Part shown: positions 25,003 to 38,345 of the stretch, piece by piece
Layout of the letters: every line of letters begins with the position of its first letter
Position numbering within the stretch: the first letter of the stretch is position 1
From: Trichopria drosophilae
Lineage: Eukaryota; Arthropoda; Insecta; Hymenoptera; Diapriidae
DNA: 64,000 nt
Direction of reading: 5' to 3'
Assembly: GCA_030407085.1 (NCBI GenBank)
Contig: CM059582.1
Location: 208,846,001 to 208,910,000 of the forward strand
The notes under the pieces: generated by a model
Seen by the model: only the letters and a program-made list of their open reading frames with translations
Databases searched by the model: none
What the model was told of the DNA's origin: nothing
Made by a program: the position numbers and the translations under genes

Positions 25003-26098
25003 GAGAAAGGCGAATACATTGCGCGCGTAATTTCTTAAAACTAACGTAGTCGTCCGGATGACGATTAGTTTTCCAGAGCAAATGATACCGTTTCTTTTTA
25101 GATATTAAATTAATAAGATCTTTGGAAAACCATCTGGGATACGTATAATTTGAAGTGAGTCGTTTCCGAAGAGGTACATATTTATCTATAATAGAGTTTA
25201 AAACATTATAAAAAGACGAAACATCAGCTTCCACGTTACAATTACCGAAAGTAAGGTTCCATGGAACCGCCCTTAGTTCGCGATTAATTGAGACATAATC
25301 TGCATTTGCAAAATCTCGATAATATAAACGACGTGTAGACGATATATATGGGACATCAAAAATCTTCGCATTAAACATTTGGGCACGATGATGATCATCT
25401 TCTGCAACTAGCTGCTCGTGGAATGATACTGGTGCTAAAAGATTAGACGCAGCAAAGCACAAATCCAATGTATATCCTTTTAGAGGGTGTTGTGGATATA
25501 GTTGATCAAGTCCAAGAGATGCAGCAAGGTTGAATAATGTCAAAGCATTGGCGTGACAAGCTGGAGATACGTAACCCGAATGAGTGATAGACGGTCCAGA
25601 CGATGGGTTGATGATCCAATTAACAAACGGCAGATTAAAGTGACCAACAATGATGAGTTTGTACTCCGGATTCAGCAGTGCCAGACGTTCAATTTCGTTA
25701 CAAAAAACACTGTATTCGATGGAAGATGACCTGGGTGTAAAGTAGACACCGACAATAATAAATTTGCACCGTTGATATGACAGACAAACTGCCAACATTT
25801 CCACTGAAGATACTGGCGACATGTTTAAGGTACGTTGAGACGCAGGAATACTTTTGTTTACTGCGATAAGAACTCCACCTCGTCTCCTGGCCAAACCATC
25901 ACAACATGACCTATCAAATCTAAAGACATTAAAACATGAAAGACCAAGTTCAGTTGTTTGCGTGTCGCTTTTAAGCCAGGTTTCAGTTAAAACCAGAATA
26001 TCAGGTGATGGTAAGACTAGATGGATGTTATTTCTAAGATAAACAAGCTTATTATTAAGAGATCGCACATTCTGATAATAAATACTTATAAATTGCGT
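24968..26098 (-). pseudogene. LINE 1 ORF2, endonuclease part
   Basis: The frame begins in the ORF1 tail region with SIYYQNVRSLNNK, the usual start of an APE-type LINE endonuclease. TETWL (metal-binding Glu) follows, then a GGVLIAV block, and then VGHFNLP where the family has GDFN. The catalytic Asp has become His (codon at 25640-25642). A C-terminal DDHH block follows. The frame overlaps the RT frame at 24968-25002, marking a 1-nt-type frameshift. No ATG suits the true start. It was probably translated by re-initiation after ORF1. Confidence 0.88.
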
Positions 26099-27040
26099 TG
26101 CGATATTAGAGGTACGATCGTTGGAATTCCATCTCGATACTTGACTGTGCGCTGATCTAACGGGTGAGCTGTATTGTGGTCCTCAACATCTTTTCTCAAT
26201 CTTGCCAATTTATCCCTTTGCTGCTTAGTTTTATCAGATGAGACAGTAACACTTGCCGGCAATAAGTTCCTCTTAGATATAATGTGCATTACCTCTTGGT
26301 TAGAACTTAGTTGCACAATCAATGGTCTGTTAGACCCAAAACGGCGATTCCCTAATCGTCGTGGGTGGATAGAGCCACAGTTAATTCCAAATGGATGTAA
26401 AAGTTCTTTTACACGCTTTAGATCTTCAACAGTGACATCATCTGAAGTGCCTTCAGTTACATTGAAAAATATTCGGATTCTTTGGACAGTTTGTCAATGA
26501 TGGAGTCCATATCTACTTGATTGGTTGAGGATGATATTTTATCCAATTCTGCAATCTTATTCTCAAATTCTAGCTGTTTGTTTGATAATTCTTCCAATGT
26601 TGATAAGACATTGGAATTTGAGGCTAGCACTGCATCATATTTAGAAACGCATTCGCTGACAACATTCCTAAGAGAAAAAATTTCAGATGATAGTTGCGTT
26701 GAAAGATTATCAAATTGTTTCATTATATCAGTACGAATACCCAAAATCAGATTTTCGATGCGTTGCATAAAAAATGCAGACGGCGATTCACTGACTGGAG
26801 ACGATAAGTCAACTAAAGGTTGAATGGCGTTACCAACACGTTGAGATGCAGTGTTATTGACAGACAGCGAGGTGCCAACAGCTGACAACAGCGATTTGTT
26901 ATTATCATTCGAGCTATAAGCTGATGTCGGTATAGTGGTTGTCACAGCGGTAGCTGCCAGATGTGGTAATTTGTTGACGGCAGCGAGACACAATTCACAA
27001 TAAAAAGTTTGATCATTTGGATAAGATTCCCCGTGAGAAG
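26086..27040 (-). pseudogene. LINE 1 ORF1 (nucleic-acid-binding protein), frameshifted
   Basis: It opens after a TAG near 27045. The N-terminus has a FYCELC Cys pair, possibly part of a zinc finger. A Ser/Thr-rich stretch and a coiled-coil region (LEELSNKQLEFENKIAEL) follow, up to a stop at 26457. Reading then shifts frame near 26465-26480, where RIFFNVTE begins the C-terminal domain, and ends with RDGIPTIVPL just before ORF2. ORF1 proteins of this group bind element RNA. The identification rests on position, coiled coil and tail style. Confidence 0.75.
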
Positions 27041-27296
27041 TCTAATTGGTAATATCGGTGGATAAATGCGTTACAGTTTCAAATCTCGCCGTTGATAACT
27101 TCCAAATTCAAGATGGCGGAGTAAAAATGCCGAAAATGTCGTTGTAAAATTATATTCGGAAATAAAAAATGTTTCCAGTGCTCTAGGAGTTGTTAAAAAA
27201 GGGTGTAATAAAAATAAACGGTAAAAAAAATATGATAAGAATTTTAGAAGTTAAACGAAATAACTAGAAATTTTTGAAGGATTTTTGAGGTCGCGA

Positions 27297-27376
27297 TGCC
27301 GATGACGATGATGACGACGTCGATGATAACAATGTTGCCAAGGATGACGATGAAACAATGATGATGACGATGATTA
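27297..27376. repeat. (GAT/GAC)n microsatellite
   Basis: Interrupted run of GATGAC-type trinucleotides just upstream of the LINE on its own strand. It may mark the insertion boundary or be part of the 5' UTR. Confidence 0.7.
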
Positions 27377-28099
27377 TACTTCTTTTGAACTTTTGACTGA
27401 AATATATTTGAAATTTATTTTGAACCGATAATTTGAAGCTTTAAAATAACAATGTTGTACTTACTAAACATTCTGCGAATTTATTATTCAAAAAACTTAA
27501 TTTAAAACAAAATTAAACAGAAATTAAGTACAATTACGTCAATTGAGTGGATTTTGATCTGAAATATAACACGATCACTTCATTTATTAACAATTCATTA
27601 TTAATTTCTATCACATTTTATTGAAATTAGTGTATAAGGTACATATTATAATTAGATATATATATACATATTCTGAAATACTCCACTTTGTTATTAAATT
27701 TCACTCATGATACCTCATTTTCTGAAGGAGTTAAAATGTATTTTCATAATTAAATTATTTTCTCGAAATCATTACGCGTATTTCATAAAAGCAATTGAAG
27801 AGCTGAAATTCTGTATTTTATGAGCAGCATTAATTAAGGAAAATGTACCCTATAATGTCATGTGCGAAGTTATATTTGGTATAAGTACCTCTCCGTATTT
27901 AAGTACCAGAAATGCATATGAGAACAAAATATACCAAGCGTAAATTATTGATCCCATTAGTATTATACTTTTATTGAGTAACAAGAAGAAACATATTAAT
28001 TGAAAAAAAAACTCACTGACTAGATTATTACTCACTTTATTGAAATTAGTTAGAAACTACTAAATTGTAAAACTACTAGGCTTAACTTAAAAAAAAGGG

Positions 28100-28225
28100 A
28101 ACTTTTCCACTATTCAAATATTATTATAGTAGATTAGAAGAATCAACACTTAGATTAGAAAAATGTTACTAATACATTAGTAGCATTTTCTTATTCGTCA
28201 GCGAAAAATGGGCTTATGTTTATTT
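28100..28225. repeat. TTACTAATT-family repeat, reversed fragment
   Basis: The minus strand reads CCCATTTTTCGCTGACG, then a TACTAATGTATTAGTAA box, like 8140-8170 in inverse orientation. Confidence 0.4.
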
Positions 28226-29842
28226 ATAGAATAAATGACTAACAATAATTACCATAATTTTGTCATATTTTCCAGTTTTAAAATACCTGAAAAAGTATTT
28301 ATGAATATCATAATGAAAAATTATAAATAAATGTTTAGTATTATTTTGCTGCGAGATATCAAAACATTTATAATTTCCTTACTATAAATTTTATATTTTT
28401 TACTAATAATTTACATCCTGGACCTTGTACAAACACAAAGGCATCCTATTATAAAACGATTCTATAGAAAATACAAATCCTTCCATAGAAAAGCTGCAAC
28501 GGTGACGCAACTATAAACTTCATGCGCAGATGACAATCACACGCAATCTTGTTATTGTTATTGATATCAAATTGCTAATTGCTTTTACGCGCGAACTGCA
28601 ACCAGCAAATTGTGTTTGAAAGAAAGTAGAAATAGTATGCACCGTTGAATTCCAGTAACGAGGAATTTTATCATTATCGATATGAACATTACCTTCCTAT
28701 ATATTAATATTCGTTTTTTTTTAATTGAAATTTGCACTTACTAAATCAAAAGTGTTAAAAATATAACCCCATTATTATAACTAAATTGATAGATTCACAG
28801 GTAATATTTGTTTCTTTATCCAACTGTGAAATTGGAGAAAATAAGTTAATAATACATCATTTACCATACTCTCTATTTTCGCGTTACTTGTATTTACAGA
28901 AAACACTTTTCATTTTAAATTAAGAAATGTAAGGAAGCCATTTTGTATTTAAAAATATACCAACGTGTGTTATTGACGTAAGTTGTGTCGATAAACTGTA
29001 TTAATTATTTATTTCTTCATTAATATAGATATGACATTTTTAATAATAAATGTAAAATATACTTTCATTAAGTATCAATTTTAATAAGTGATGGATGGTG
29101 CATATTTCTTAGGATAAAAAAGTTGTTCGTACATATACAAAAAATAATGACTTTTTGAAATTCTCAAAAAAAGAACAAAATGTCCATAATTTTTTACAAC
29201 ATTTTTATGTTTCATTGCATTATTAATTCCAGTGTATGCTATAATATAATAAATAGTGACTTGTTAATAAAATAGTCAAGATCTAGTTTATGAATGTTTT
29301 CAGATTGTTTTGAAAGTATTGTCGATTTTTGATGGTGAATATTTATGGCGATTAATGTCTTGAATCTTTCATAGATCCAATTATAAATCACTTTCGAAAC
29401 ATTTTCTTAACCTCTGACTTAAGGACTTTCATTAACCGTGGGTAAAAATATGTCAACAATTTGCAATTTCATCTAACAAATAAAAACTGGTCGTTTAATA
29501 AACGTTTCAATTTGGGTTAAATCTGTCGAATAAACGTGGTGTATTTAAAGGTTATGATGTAGATTGGTATAAAGTGTCGATATCCGTATAAAAGACGTTT
29601 TGAAATATCCCTTTTTATGCGGGTTTTAAATGATGATTTCAGTAGACACGTATTAATATTAGAATCTAGATAATTAAAAGGTTTAATTGTTTCGTTTAGT
29701 AACCGCATAAAAAAACAAAACATTTCGGTTTAAAAGTTGTATAAGTGCAATGTTTTATTAACGTACTTCAGAAATGAATATTAAACTAACTTATGTAGAC
29801 ATTTTATGACTGCAGCACTTCGAGGAAATTAAACGCAATTAT

Positions 29843-30045
29843 CCCAACGGGCACGAAGGACCCAAATATTACTAAAACGTTTTTAGACTGTTCCAGAAAC
29901 ATTCGTAAAACGTTAAATGTCTGCAACTTTTACGGAACGTTTTATAAACGTTTCATCCATGTTGCAGACATTTAACGTTTTAAGAACGTTTCTGGAACGT
30001 TCTAAAAACGTTTTAGAAACATTCGGGACTTTCGTGCCCGTTGGG
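29843..30045. mobile_element. Palindromic MITE with CCCAACGGGCACGAA ends
   Basis: Both ends read CCCAACGGGCACGAA inward, and pairing runs through GTTAAATGTCTGCAA / TTGCAGACATTTAAC to a central AACGTTT-rich loop. The inside repeats AACGTTTTAGAAACATTCG-like words. Flanking bases are AT on both sides. No longer target duplication is clear. No coding capacity. Confidence 0.85.
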
Positions 30046-30139
30046 ATGCTATTAATGGTTCTTTAAAAATGATGTTTTGACGTTTAAAATACGTTTTGTA
30101 TAATATACACGTATTATAAAGATATGTGATAAACATACA

Positions 30140-30280
30140 TTAAACGACAGTTTATAAAGGTGTTGACAAAAAAGGTATACCATATACCTAAACTAGTTTT
30201 AAACAATTTTTAAATCATTTTTAAACTAGTACGTATAGTAAAAGTATATTAAACGATAGTGTTTTTCTTGGGTACAGTTT
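30140..30280. repeat. Short imperfect inverted repeat
   Basis: ATTAAACGACAG...ACTAGTTTTAAAC is mirrored by TTTAAACTAGT...ATTAAACGATAG, the last in direct rather than inverted sense. It is a small mixed dyad next to the palindromic MITE. Confidence 0.4.
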
Positions 30281-31101
30281 GTACAAAATCTTCACATACA
30301 TGGTAAAGAATGTGATTTGTTTATTATAATATGCCAAGTTAACGATAATTATTCTAAGTAACAATAATTAATATTTTGAAAGGGGAAATTTTAAACTTCA
30401 CTTTCTACACGTTTCAATTTTCAGTTACTTCAAGTTATCGAGCGTGACATCGTAAAAACTACGCTACCTATCGAACAAACGCGATTTCTTTATTTTCTAG
30501 GTAAATCGAAAGAGTTGTTTAATTTAATTATTCACCATAATTATTTTTTTAGTATAAACTTTAAAACTATAAACTATCACGTAAAATAACTTTCATTTCG
30601 CATTTTCGACCAATTATTGACAATTTTAATACCGGTGACAAGGTGTTTAGTATTATTAATCAATTCACCAATCAACTACTATGTAATTACTTAAAAACTA
30701 CTGGCATAAGGCAAAACATAATTAGTTTAGTTATCACAAATAACCATTAATTAATATAAAAATTAATATAAAAATAGCAACTGTATTTCTTAAACAAATA
30801 AAACAATATTATTTTTAATAAAAACAATAAGTTGACGAACTTATCATTAGTTTTTGGTTTTTATTAATTTAAAGTGGTTCATTAAATATTAATTTTTAAG
30901 CAATTTGAGGTTTGACAGTTAATTGAATTGATTATTGTCAATAAAAAATGTTTTATGTTTAGTAAGTCTGCATTCTATGTATTTACACGGAAAACTGAAT
31001 TATTTAGGATTACTAACTAGATACAATAAGACAAAATCATCATTTTGAGTAAATGTTACTATCTGCATAGTGACATCGGGAAATTAGTTAGCCGACCCAT
31101 T

Positions 31102-32095
31102 ACACAGGTCTGCAAAATTCACTTTTTTTTTTATATCAGAGTGATTTCCGACGTATTTTTGTACGCTGAACACGAATCTGAAGACGAAAAATATCTATCA
31201 CGTCATGATTTTGAAAAAAGTGGGGACAAAAACACCAAAAAACGTGTTTTTGGTTGTCTTTACCCCTAATTTTCTCAAAAGCCGGACGTGCAACAGATCT
31301 GAATTTATGCTCAAATTAAAGCTTCATTCTTCCCCTACAAAAATCATTTACGATAGTTTTAAAAAAACTTCATAGTTTTGAACAAAAAAATGGTTTTAAC
31401 CTTGCTATTCCTAGTGACTACGATGAAAATGCAAATTATTTAACTACATTGAGCAGAGCTCATACAAACCACTACTTGACTGTTTTCGGGGTTGGCGTTT
31501 AAGAATCCATTGTCGCTTTTATAAAATTCAAAATGGCGGATCCAAGATGGCGGACGTAAAAATAAAAAATTTAAATTAACCTCATGAAAATCAGTACTCG
31601 GGGGTTTTTTGAGTCGCTGATGACGAATCCAATGTTAGTTTCACAAAATTTAAAATAGCGAATTCAAAATGACAGCCGCAAAATAAAAAAATATACTTGG
31701 GATCTTAAAATCACCACTTTATGGTTTTTTTTGTTCGCCATTAGTAATACCAGCGGTTGTTCGATTTTGTTTGCATTTTCATCATAATCACTAGAAATAG
31801 TAAGGCTAAAATAATTTTTTTTTTCAAAACTATGATTTTTTTTTTTAAACTATCTTATGATTTTTGTAGGAGAAGAACTAAGCTTTAATTTAAGCACAAA
31901 TTCAAGCCTGTAGCATGTCAGGTTTCAGAGTTAGTGGTAAAAACACCCAAAAACGCGTTATTTGGTGTCTTTAACCCCACTTTTCTCTAAATTATGACGT
32001 GATAGGCATTTTTCGACTTCAGATTCGTGTTCAGCACACAAAAGTACGTCGAAAATCACTCTGATCTTAAAAAAATAATCCGTGCAGACCTGTGT
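31102..32095. mobile_element. Fold-back element with ACACAGGTCTGCA ends
   Basis: The left end ACACAGGTCTGCA (31102) and right end TGCAGACCTGTGT (ending 32095) are exact inverted copies. Arms of about 340 bp continue inward, sharing ATCAGAGTGATTTCCGACGT and AAAAGTGGGG-type blocks. The centre holds GCTGATTACGAATC-family boxes and GGCGGATCCAAGATGGCGGA. A third arm copy starts at 63517. No transposase. Confidence 0.8.
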
Positions 32096-33939
32096 TATTT
32101 AAATATTAAAACTAACTAAAATACTTAATCATGCCAGATCCTTTTATTTAGACCAACTATTTCTAATTATCCGTGTATATTAACTAAATTTTAATTAAAT
32201 CTGTCTAATATCTGCCGATGTTCAGCTTTTTTGTATATACTATCAAAAAATACAGAAATCAGGAAAATTCAATTAACAGATTAATTAAAACTAAGTAAGA
32301 TAAAAAGACGAAGAATTTCTGAACATTGAAGTGATTTCACAAATTAATAAAATCGCAAAACTAAAAGGATCAGTAATAACAATTATAAATATGTTTTATA
32401 ATTATTATTTTTTTGCCACAAGTAGCATTATAGGAACGAATTACATTAATTTACATCTTTCTAACATTCAATACCACAGTTTTTTACATTTTGCAGGAAG
32501 AACTGACTATTTTTCAAATTAATTCACTTCAATATTCAACATGGAAGTACAGTTTTGAGGTTAAACGAAATATAACTTAAAAAATCATTTCCTTCCAAAT
32601 CATATCCAAGAACGAGTTAGGATTTTTAAAACAAGTAAATTCTATTTATTATTTTGATCAAAGACTATCTCATCTTTCTTGTTTTTTGTGCTTTTATGAT
32701 TGATTTAAATACATAAAAACTTAACTTAACTTCTTTTTTTAACAAGTTTTATTATAATTTGAAGTGTTAGGAAATAAGCACTTTATATTATAAACTCGTC
32801 AAATTAGTAAAAATGTATATCATTGTTTTTCTTATTGAATGGTAAATGACAAAAAAAAATATTCTTATCTAAGGAGTTTATTACAACTTTGCGTTTCGCT
32901 AGTTGGAAACGCATATCAGATGTAAATGAATCTAAATCATAATATTGCTTTAGTATTGTTAAAAAGATTATGTAGTATACTTATAATTTCTTAAATTTTG
33001 TAACTGCAAATCGCCCACGTTTATGTTAAAATTGCCTTACCAAATTTGATAATTTTAATTATTTTTTAGGTTTGTTCGTTTAGCAAAAGACAAATGCAAG
33101 AAATAAACTCTCTGAATAGCTTGAAGAGAAATATGTCTGCTGGTTGATTATTCAATCTTTTATTAAGAATAAAAATTTCACTCTATGTAGAGTGACATTT
33201 CGCTCCATCAACAGTGAAAGAAAGAAACCTACTCCAAGAAAAATGAAATATCACTCTCAAAAGCTAAATTATCACTCAAATTAATTTAGAGAGAAACACT
33301 TAAAAGATCGTTGCAACAACGCGTGAGCCATTTTAAACCCTAATTACATTTTGATAATCTGTCCAGACAAATACTTTTCATAATCTCATAATGATCAACA
33401 TATTAAAGTTCGAAAATTATGCATATACACATAAAATATGTAAATTTACGTTCTTAATGTGGCCTCATTATCGATGGTAAATCGAAAACAATAGTTAGTA
33501 TTTCAGTCAAACTAGTAGCAGGAAGTTAAAAGATAATCGCTACTTTAAATGAACGACACCTTCTCTAGAACTCTTATTTACATACATTATATGACTTTTA
33601 TTGCCACGTATCTATTTGAAATCGCGATTAGTGAGTCATCTTAGAATCTGCTTAATTATAATAGGACATACATAATTATGTTGTATTTCTACACAAAAAA
33701 AGATGTGTAATCTAGAACCAGTATACAACAATAAATAAAAGTAACAAATTAAACAACCAAAAAATAATAATAATAATAATGTTTTTTGTGACAACTTTCA
33801 TTACATCTATATATTACAATTTTTATAAAAATGATTATTTTTAATAATTGTTGGTAATTTTAGTGAATTACTGCAAAATGTCTACCTAATTCTCTGATTT
33901 CTTGTAATTCAAGAGTTATGGTATTTACTCTAAACTTGA

Positions 33940-34125
33940 ATGAATAAAAAACGAGTTATCTACAGCGAAAAGTGGGTTGCCATCAATTACTGACAAATAG
34001 TTGGAAAATACTAATTCACTAAATTAGTAGGTTTTCACTTTTTATTAGCAAAAATGATTATGGATTCATTTGGTGATTCACTTTTCATTTTCTTACTGGT
34101 AGTTTTTAATTAACTTTTAGAGCGT
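33940..34125. repeat. TTACTAATT-family repeat
   Basis: Shares TTATCTACAGCGAAAAGTGG, CCATCAATTACTGACAAATA and TTAGCAAAAATGATTA with 8080-8290, in the same order. Confidence 0.6.
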
Positions 34126-35039
34126 AAATTTCTTGGTTAGATTCTTTATCGTTGAATTTTAATCAATTAAAATTTTTTTATTTACGTTTTTAACTCTGTC
34201 TGTGTTTTTTTAATTGCAGTAAAATAACAATGAAAAACGGTGAGACATTCTGACAAATGTTAATTGTACATCAGCACATATCATTGTTTTACAATGGGAA
34301 CTTGAAAATAACTGCTGTACCCGTTACGAAACACCGTTCTTTACACAAATTAACGAAGCGCCGGAATTACTTCATTGCTATAGAAAATTTTTAAAAGATA
34401 CACAAAACAATATAAATAGTAAATATATGAGTAATTCCGAGATGATTTTTAATATTTGACATTTAAACAAATTTTTGTTTACTCATACCCATCTGTACAA
34501 TTATTTTGCTGTCGTTTTAGGTGATATAAATAGCGAAATTTTTATAGTAACACTGACTGTTTTAAAATCGCTATTTTGTAAGAGCAAATTTGATATTTGA
34601 AAAAAATAATTGTTTGATCCATCTTCAAACTATTGAATTTGTAATTCTTAAAGGATTTAATCGATTCATGGACTTTCGTCTGTCAAATATGAAAAATAAT
34701 TATTTGAAATTAATAAAAAAAAAATAAAATTAGAAATATCAAACATGGTGATTAATAATTTCAGTTGCGTTGCACATTTGGTGGCGCAAGAAACATGAGT
34801 TAAAAAATGCATATTTTTTCAATTGATTACTGTTTCTTTATTACTAATATTCTTTTTGTAAATATTTCGATAATCTTTAAATACTAAATAATTCATTTTA
34901 AAAAATTACAATTCTAACCATAAAATAAATAAATAATATTTCATAACAGAATTAATTATTCCTGTTTGTTAATCTTGTTTTTTAGACTTTATACTTAACT
35001 AAGTTGGAATATTTTGTTTGACTGTATGCAGGTCAGTGT

Positions 35040-35830
35040 TCTTTCTCTATCGGTCCAGGTTCACCCGTTTTTTAAGTCGATTTAGAGTCAACTCGACCGA
35101 AATCGGCCAATATTCGGTCGAATTAAAGTCGACATGACTTATACAAAACCAATCGTTTAATTGTCGGTTAATATTCGGTCACTTTTTTGCACAAATCGAC
35201 CGTCGACTTTCGGCCAATTTTCAAAAATCTACCAATTAAATTTTCGGTCAACTTCCGGCCGACTTTTGAGAAATCAACTGAGTATTTTTTTTTACTACAC
35301 TTACAGGCAAAAAACCATTATTTGATCAATTTTCGGTCAACTTGATAAAAGTCAACTGAAAATCGACCAATGAAAATTTGTCGTCGACTCGCGGGTGACT
35401 TTTACTACATCGACCGATTATCGACTAATCAAAAAAGATACCTTTCGATAAATTTTCGATCATATTTGTAAAAGTCAGCTGAAAATCGGTTAATTGAATT
35501 TTTGGTCAACTTACTTATTTAGTAAAATTCGACCTATTGTACACTCAATCAAGAAACCGTTGTGCGGTCAATTTTCGGTCACCATCGCAAAAGTCAACTG
35601 AACATCGACTGATGAAAGTTTGGTGTCGACTGTAGAAAAGTACTCTTTCATATACGACATTACATGTTTCCGTCGTTCGGTCAATTTTCGGTCGACAATG
35701 AAAAAGACGACCGAAAGTTGACTGCAAATGTCTCCGTCATTCGGAAATTTTCGGTCAATTTTGAGTAAATTCTTTGCACAAATCGACCGTCGATTTTCGG
35801 TCGATTTTCGGTCGAAATCGGTCGACTCGC
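35040..35830. repeat. TCGGTC/GACCGA-rich tandem array, ~120-bp period
   Basis: AAAAGTCAACTGAAAATCGA-like boxes recur near 35344, 35467 and 35586, with ATTTTCGGTCAACTT boxes between. The spacing is close to 120 bp. The block is dense in TCGGTC, GTCGAC and ATCGACC and rich in CpG for this genome. The minus frames at 35545 and 35681 run through the array and are not genes. Confidence 0.7.
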
Positions 35831-37984
35831 GCTGATAGAGTTGTGTAGTATTATTTTCAGACAGGTGCTAATAATATTAACGTGAGAATAGTGATATACA
35901 CTTAAAAATATACTAAACAAAAAACAGATGTAGTTTTTGGGGATTGCCAATTCTATAAAACAATGAATTAAAAAAATAGCAATTTTCTGCTCTTCATGCT
36001 TTATAAGAAACATTTTTTCGACAGACTTTAGATAAATACCGAAAACTTTTTTTGCTTTTTGACAGTTTTTTCGAAATTGAGTAATCTGTTAAAAGTTGAA
36101 ACTTTTGAAATCATGAAGAGAACAGATTATGTTTGCTATAGAAACAAGAGTTGCAGATCATTGTGAAAGGAATTAATATAGATCGTCGATTTTTTCATTA
36201 TCAGAGCACAGAAATGTGTCGAATTAAGTCCAATTTTATTGATAAATGGAAACTATTTTTTAAGTATTTGATCTCTTCAAATAAGACATTCTAGAAGGCA
36301 ACATTTTTTATAGTTCACTTTTTATGTCGAATCCTATTGAATACATCAAATATGAGTAAAATGTTAAAAATAAAAATGGAAGCAAAAGTGATAACAGTGC
36401 AATCCTTTATTTCTCGCGTGTCCACGCTCTGACATACATGACCAGTTATAGAAATTCCTCCACCCATTGGACATGGTCACATCCCGAGGAACGGGAGATC
36501 AACGATTTATGAAAGAGCTCCGAATGCGCACGTACATGCAAACTATCCCAAGCCGCCAAGAGGTTCCTTGACACGCACTTTTTTTTTCCTTTCACCATTA
36601 CTGCTACATGGTCACTTGGAAACGTTCATAAATTTTTCACGACATAAAAAACGTTCTTAAACTTAACACATACCTCGAACACATTTTTTGCTTCAATAAA
36701 ATGAGTATACATATGTTACTAAATTTTGTTTTCCAGAAATAAAAACAGACATTACTAAAAAAATCAAGTCTGTGCTCATGTTAATAAAAAGACATGACAT
36801 TATTGTTAAACATCGGCAACTCTTCGGAAAGTTTACATCACTTAGAACAAAAATTTAATATATCTTAGATGTATTTTGGACCATGGAATACTTTCCAATT
36901 TTCCTTGAGTAAAATCTGATTTTTTCTGGTATGAAAACTCAGCATTCGGTAAAAATTTACACTTAAAGAGTAACAATTCGCCAGAGTGGCTCAATTTTCC
37001 ATACATAAAGGTAGTAATCCTACATTAACCTTTTCGTTCCGAAAGTCTCGAATTTTGGAACAACTTTCAACTCTGTAATTCTTTGTTCCAAGCATCGTTA
37101 GAAAAAATTGAAATTAGTCAGAATCGATAGATTTAGACCTCCTCTTTCAAATGCAATGATCAGAATTAGTCGGCGGCTTCAAAGAGAAATGTTATGATTA
37201 TTTTGTTGAAAAAAATACTGATTTTTTCGATGTTTCTTCGCAAGAATCGCTAATTTTGGCGTTGAAAAGGGCAATTCAATGCTGACCATTGAAAAAAATC
37301 ATAATCGCGTCTTTTTGCTCAGCCTTTTTTTGTCCTGTCAAATTTTGTTCAAAAAAAAAATGGCGGCTTCAATATGGCGTCCGCAAATTGGAATTTTGCA
37401 TTTCGTGGCACAAATATCGATTATTTCACCATGAAACGGTGGAAATCATGGAGAATTGTGATGAAAAAGTAATTATTATCATTTGTGAATAACTAATCTC
37501 ATCATGATTCATTCATAACCTCAAATTAGTCATATAGAAAAGGTTTTTATCGATATTTTGTTTGATTTTCACTCAATTTTTTACTTTTCCGTGTCATTAC
37601 GTACGTGAGAAATTGCAAATTACTATACACGATTGTGACCTATCAGTAATTTATTTATAACCTAAAAATGAAGTGCAGCACATCTTGTGCGCATTGCTAC
37701 CTGGTACTATGACGTTTAAAAGATTTAATAAACGTGAATATCGGAGTAAATATATCGATATTATGCCAAATTTTAAAGTCGTTCATTCCTTATGATAAAT
37801 ATAAAACATTACCTACACACCACTAATTCACAACGATTTACATAACGTTGTTTAGAAGTCAATACATATTTTGCCGTTGTCCGACTCTTACCACGGGAAG
37901 TAAACACTATTCGGACAGTCATTTTTTTTACTATTTTTTAGTACTTTCTAAAGTTTGTTTGTATTTTTTTTTTCATTTTTTAAC

Positions 37985-38345
37985 AAAACCTAAAAATTGA
38001 AAAGGTGTGATTTTGGCCTGTATGTGAGGTTATGTTATGTAACATCGAATTGTTTCTATTCAAAAGGCGGTAAACTTCAGCATAAGCTGTATTCTTGTCA
38101 TTTCAAATACCGTTAACTATTGTTAAATAGATCTCTGTCACAGATATCACATTTTGTTATTTTCGTATTTATGAATTTATCGAAACTGACTGTAAACATA
38201 AATATTTCAAAATGCGATATCCCAGCGGAAAAAGATATATTTAAGTATACTTGGTAGTATTTGAAAGAAAAAATAAAACATTTTGAGTAAAAGAAATAAT
38301 TCGATGCTGCATAACCTCACATATGGGCCAAAATTTTTAGGTTAG
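37985..38345. mobile_element. Short fold-back element
   Basis: About 37985-38075 (CCTAAAAATTG, TTTTGGCCTGTATGTGAGGT, ACATCGAATTGTTTC) is inverted at about 38270-38345 (GAAATAATTCGATG, CCTCACATATGGGCCAAAA, AATTTTTAGG). About 200 bp of weaker pairing lies between. Confidence 0.7.

Larger units (their letters stand above)
23207..27060 (-). mobile_element. Decayed non-LTR retrotransposon (LINE 1), Jockey/CR1-like group
   Basis: Read on the minus strand, it has ORF1 (about 27040-26086), ORF2 with an apurinic-endonuclease domain then reverse transcriptase (about 26098-23413), a short 3' UTR and an A-tail seen as poly-T at 23239-23276, with a second T-run at 23212-23223. It is nearly full length but broken by frameshifts in ORF1 and ORF2 and by an endonuclease active-site change. 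The 5' end beyond 27060 is uncertain. A (GAT/GAC) microsatellite follows at 27297-27376. The exact clade needs a tree. It sits antisense in intron 1. Confidence 0.9.

Noticed and set aside
35545..36013. Minus frames of 60 and 110 residues
   Set aside because: They arise from the TCGGTC tandem array and its edge.
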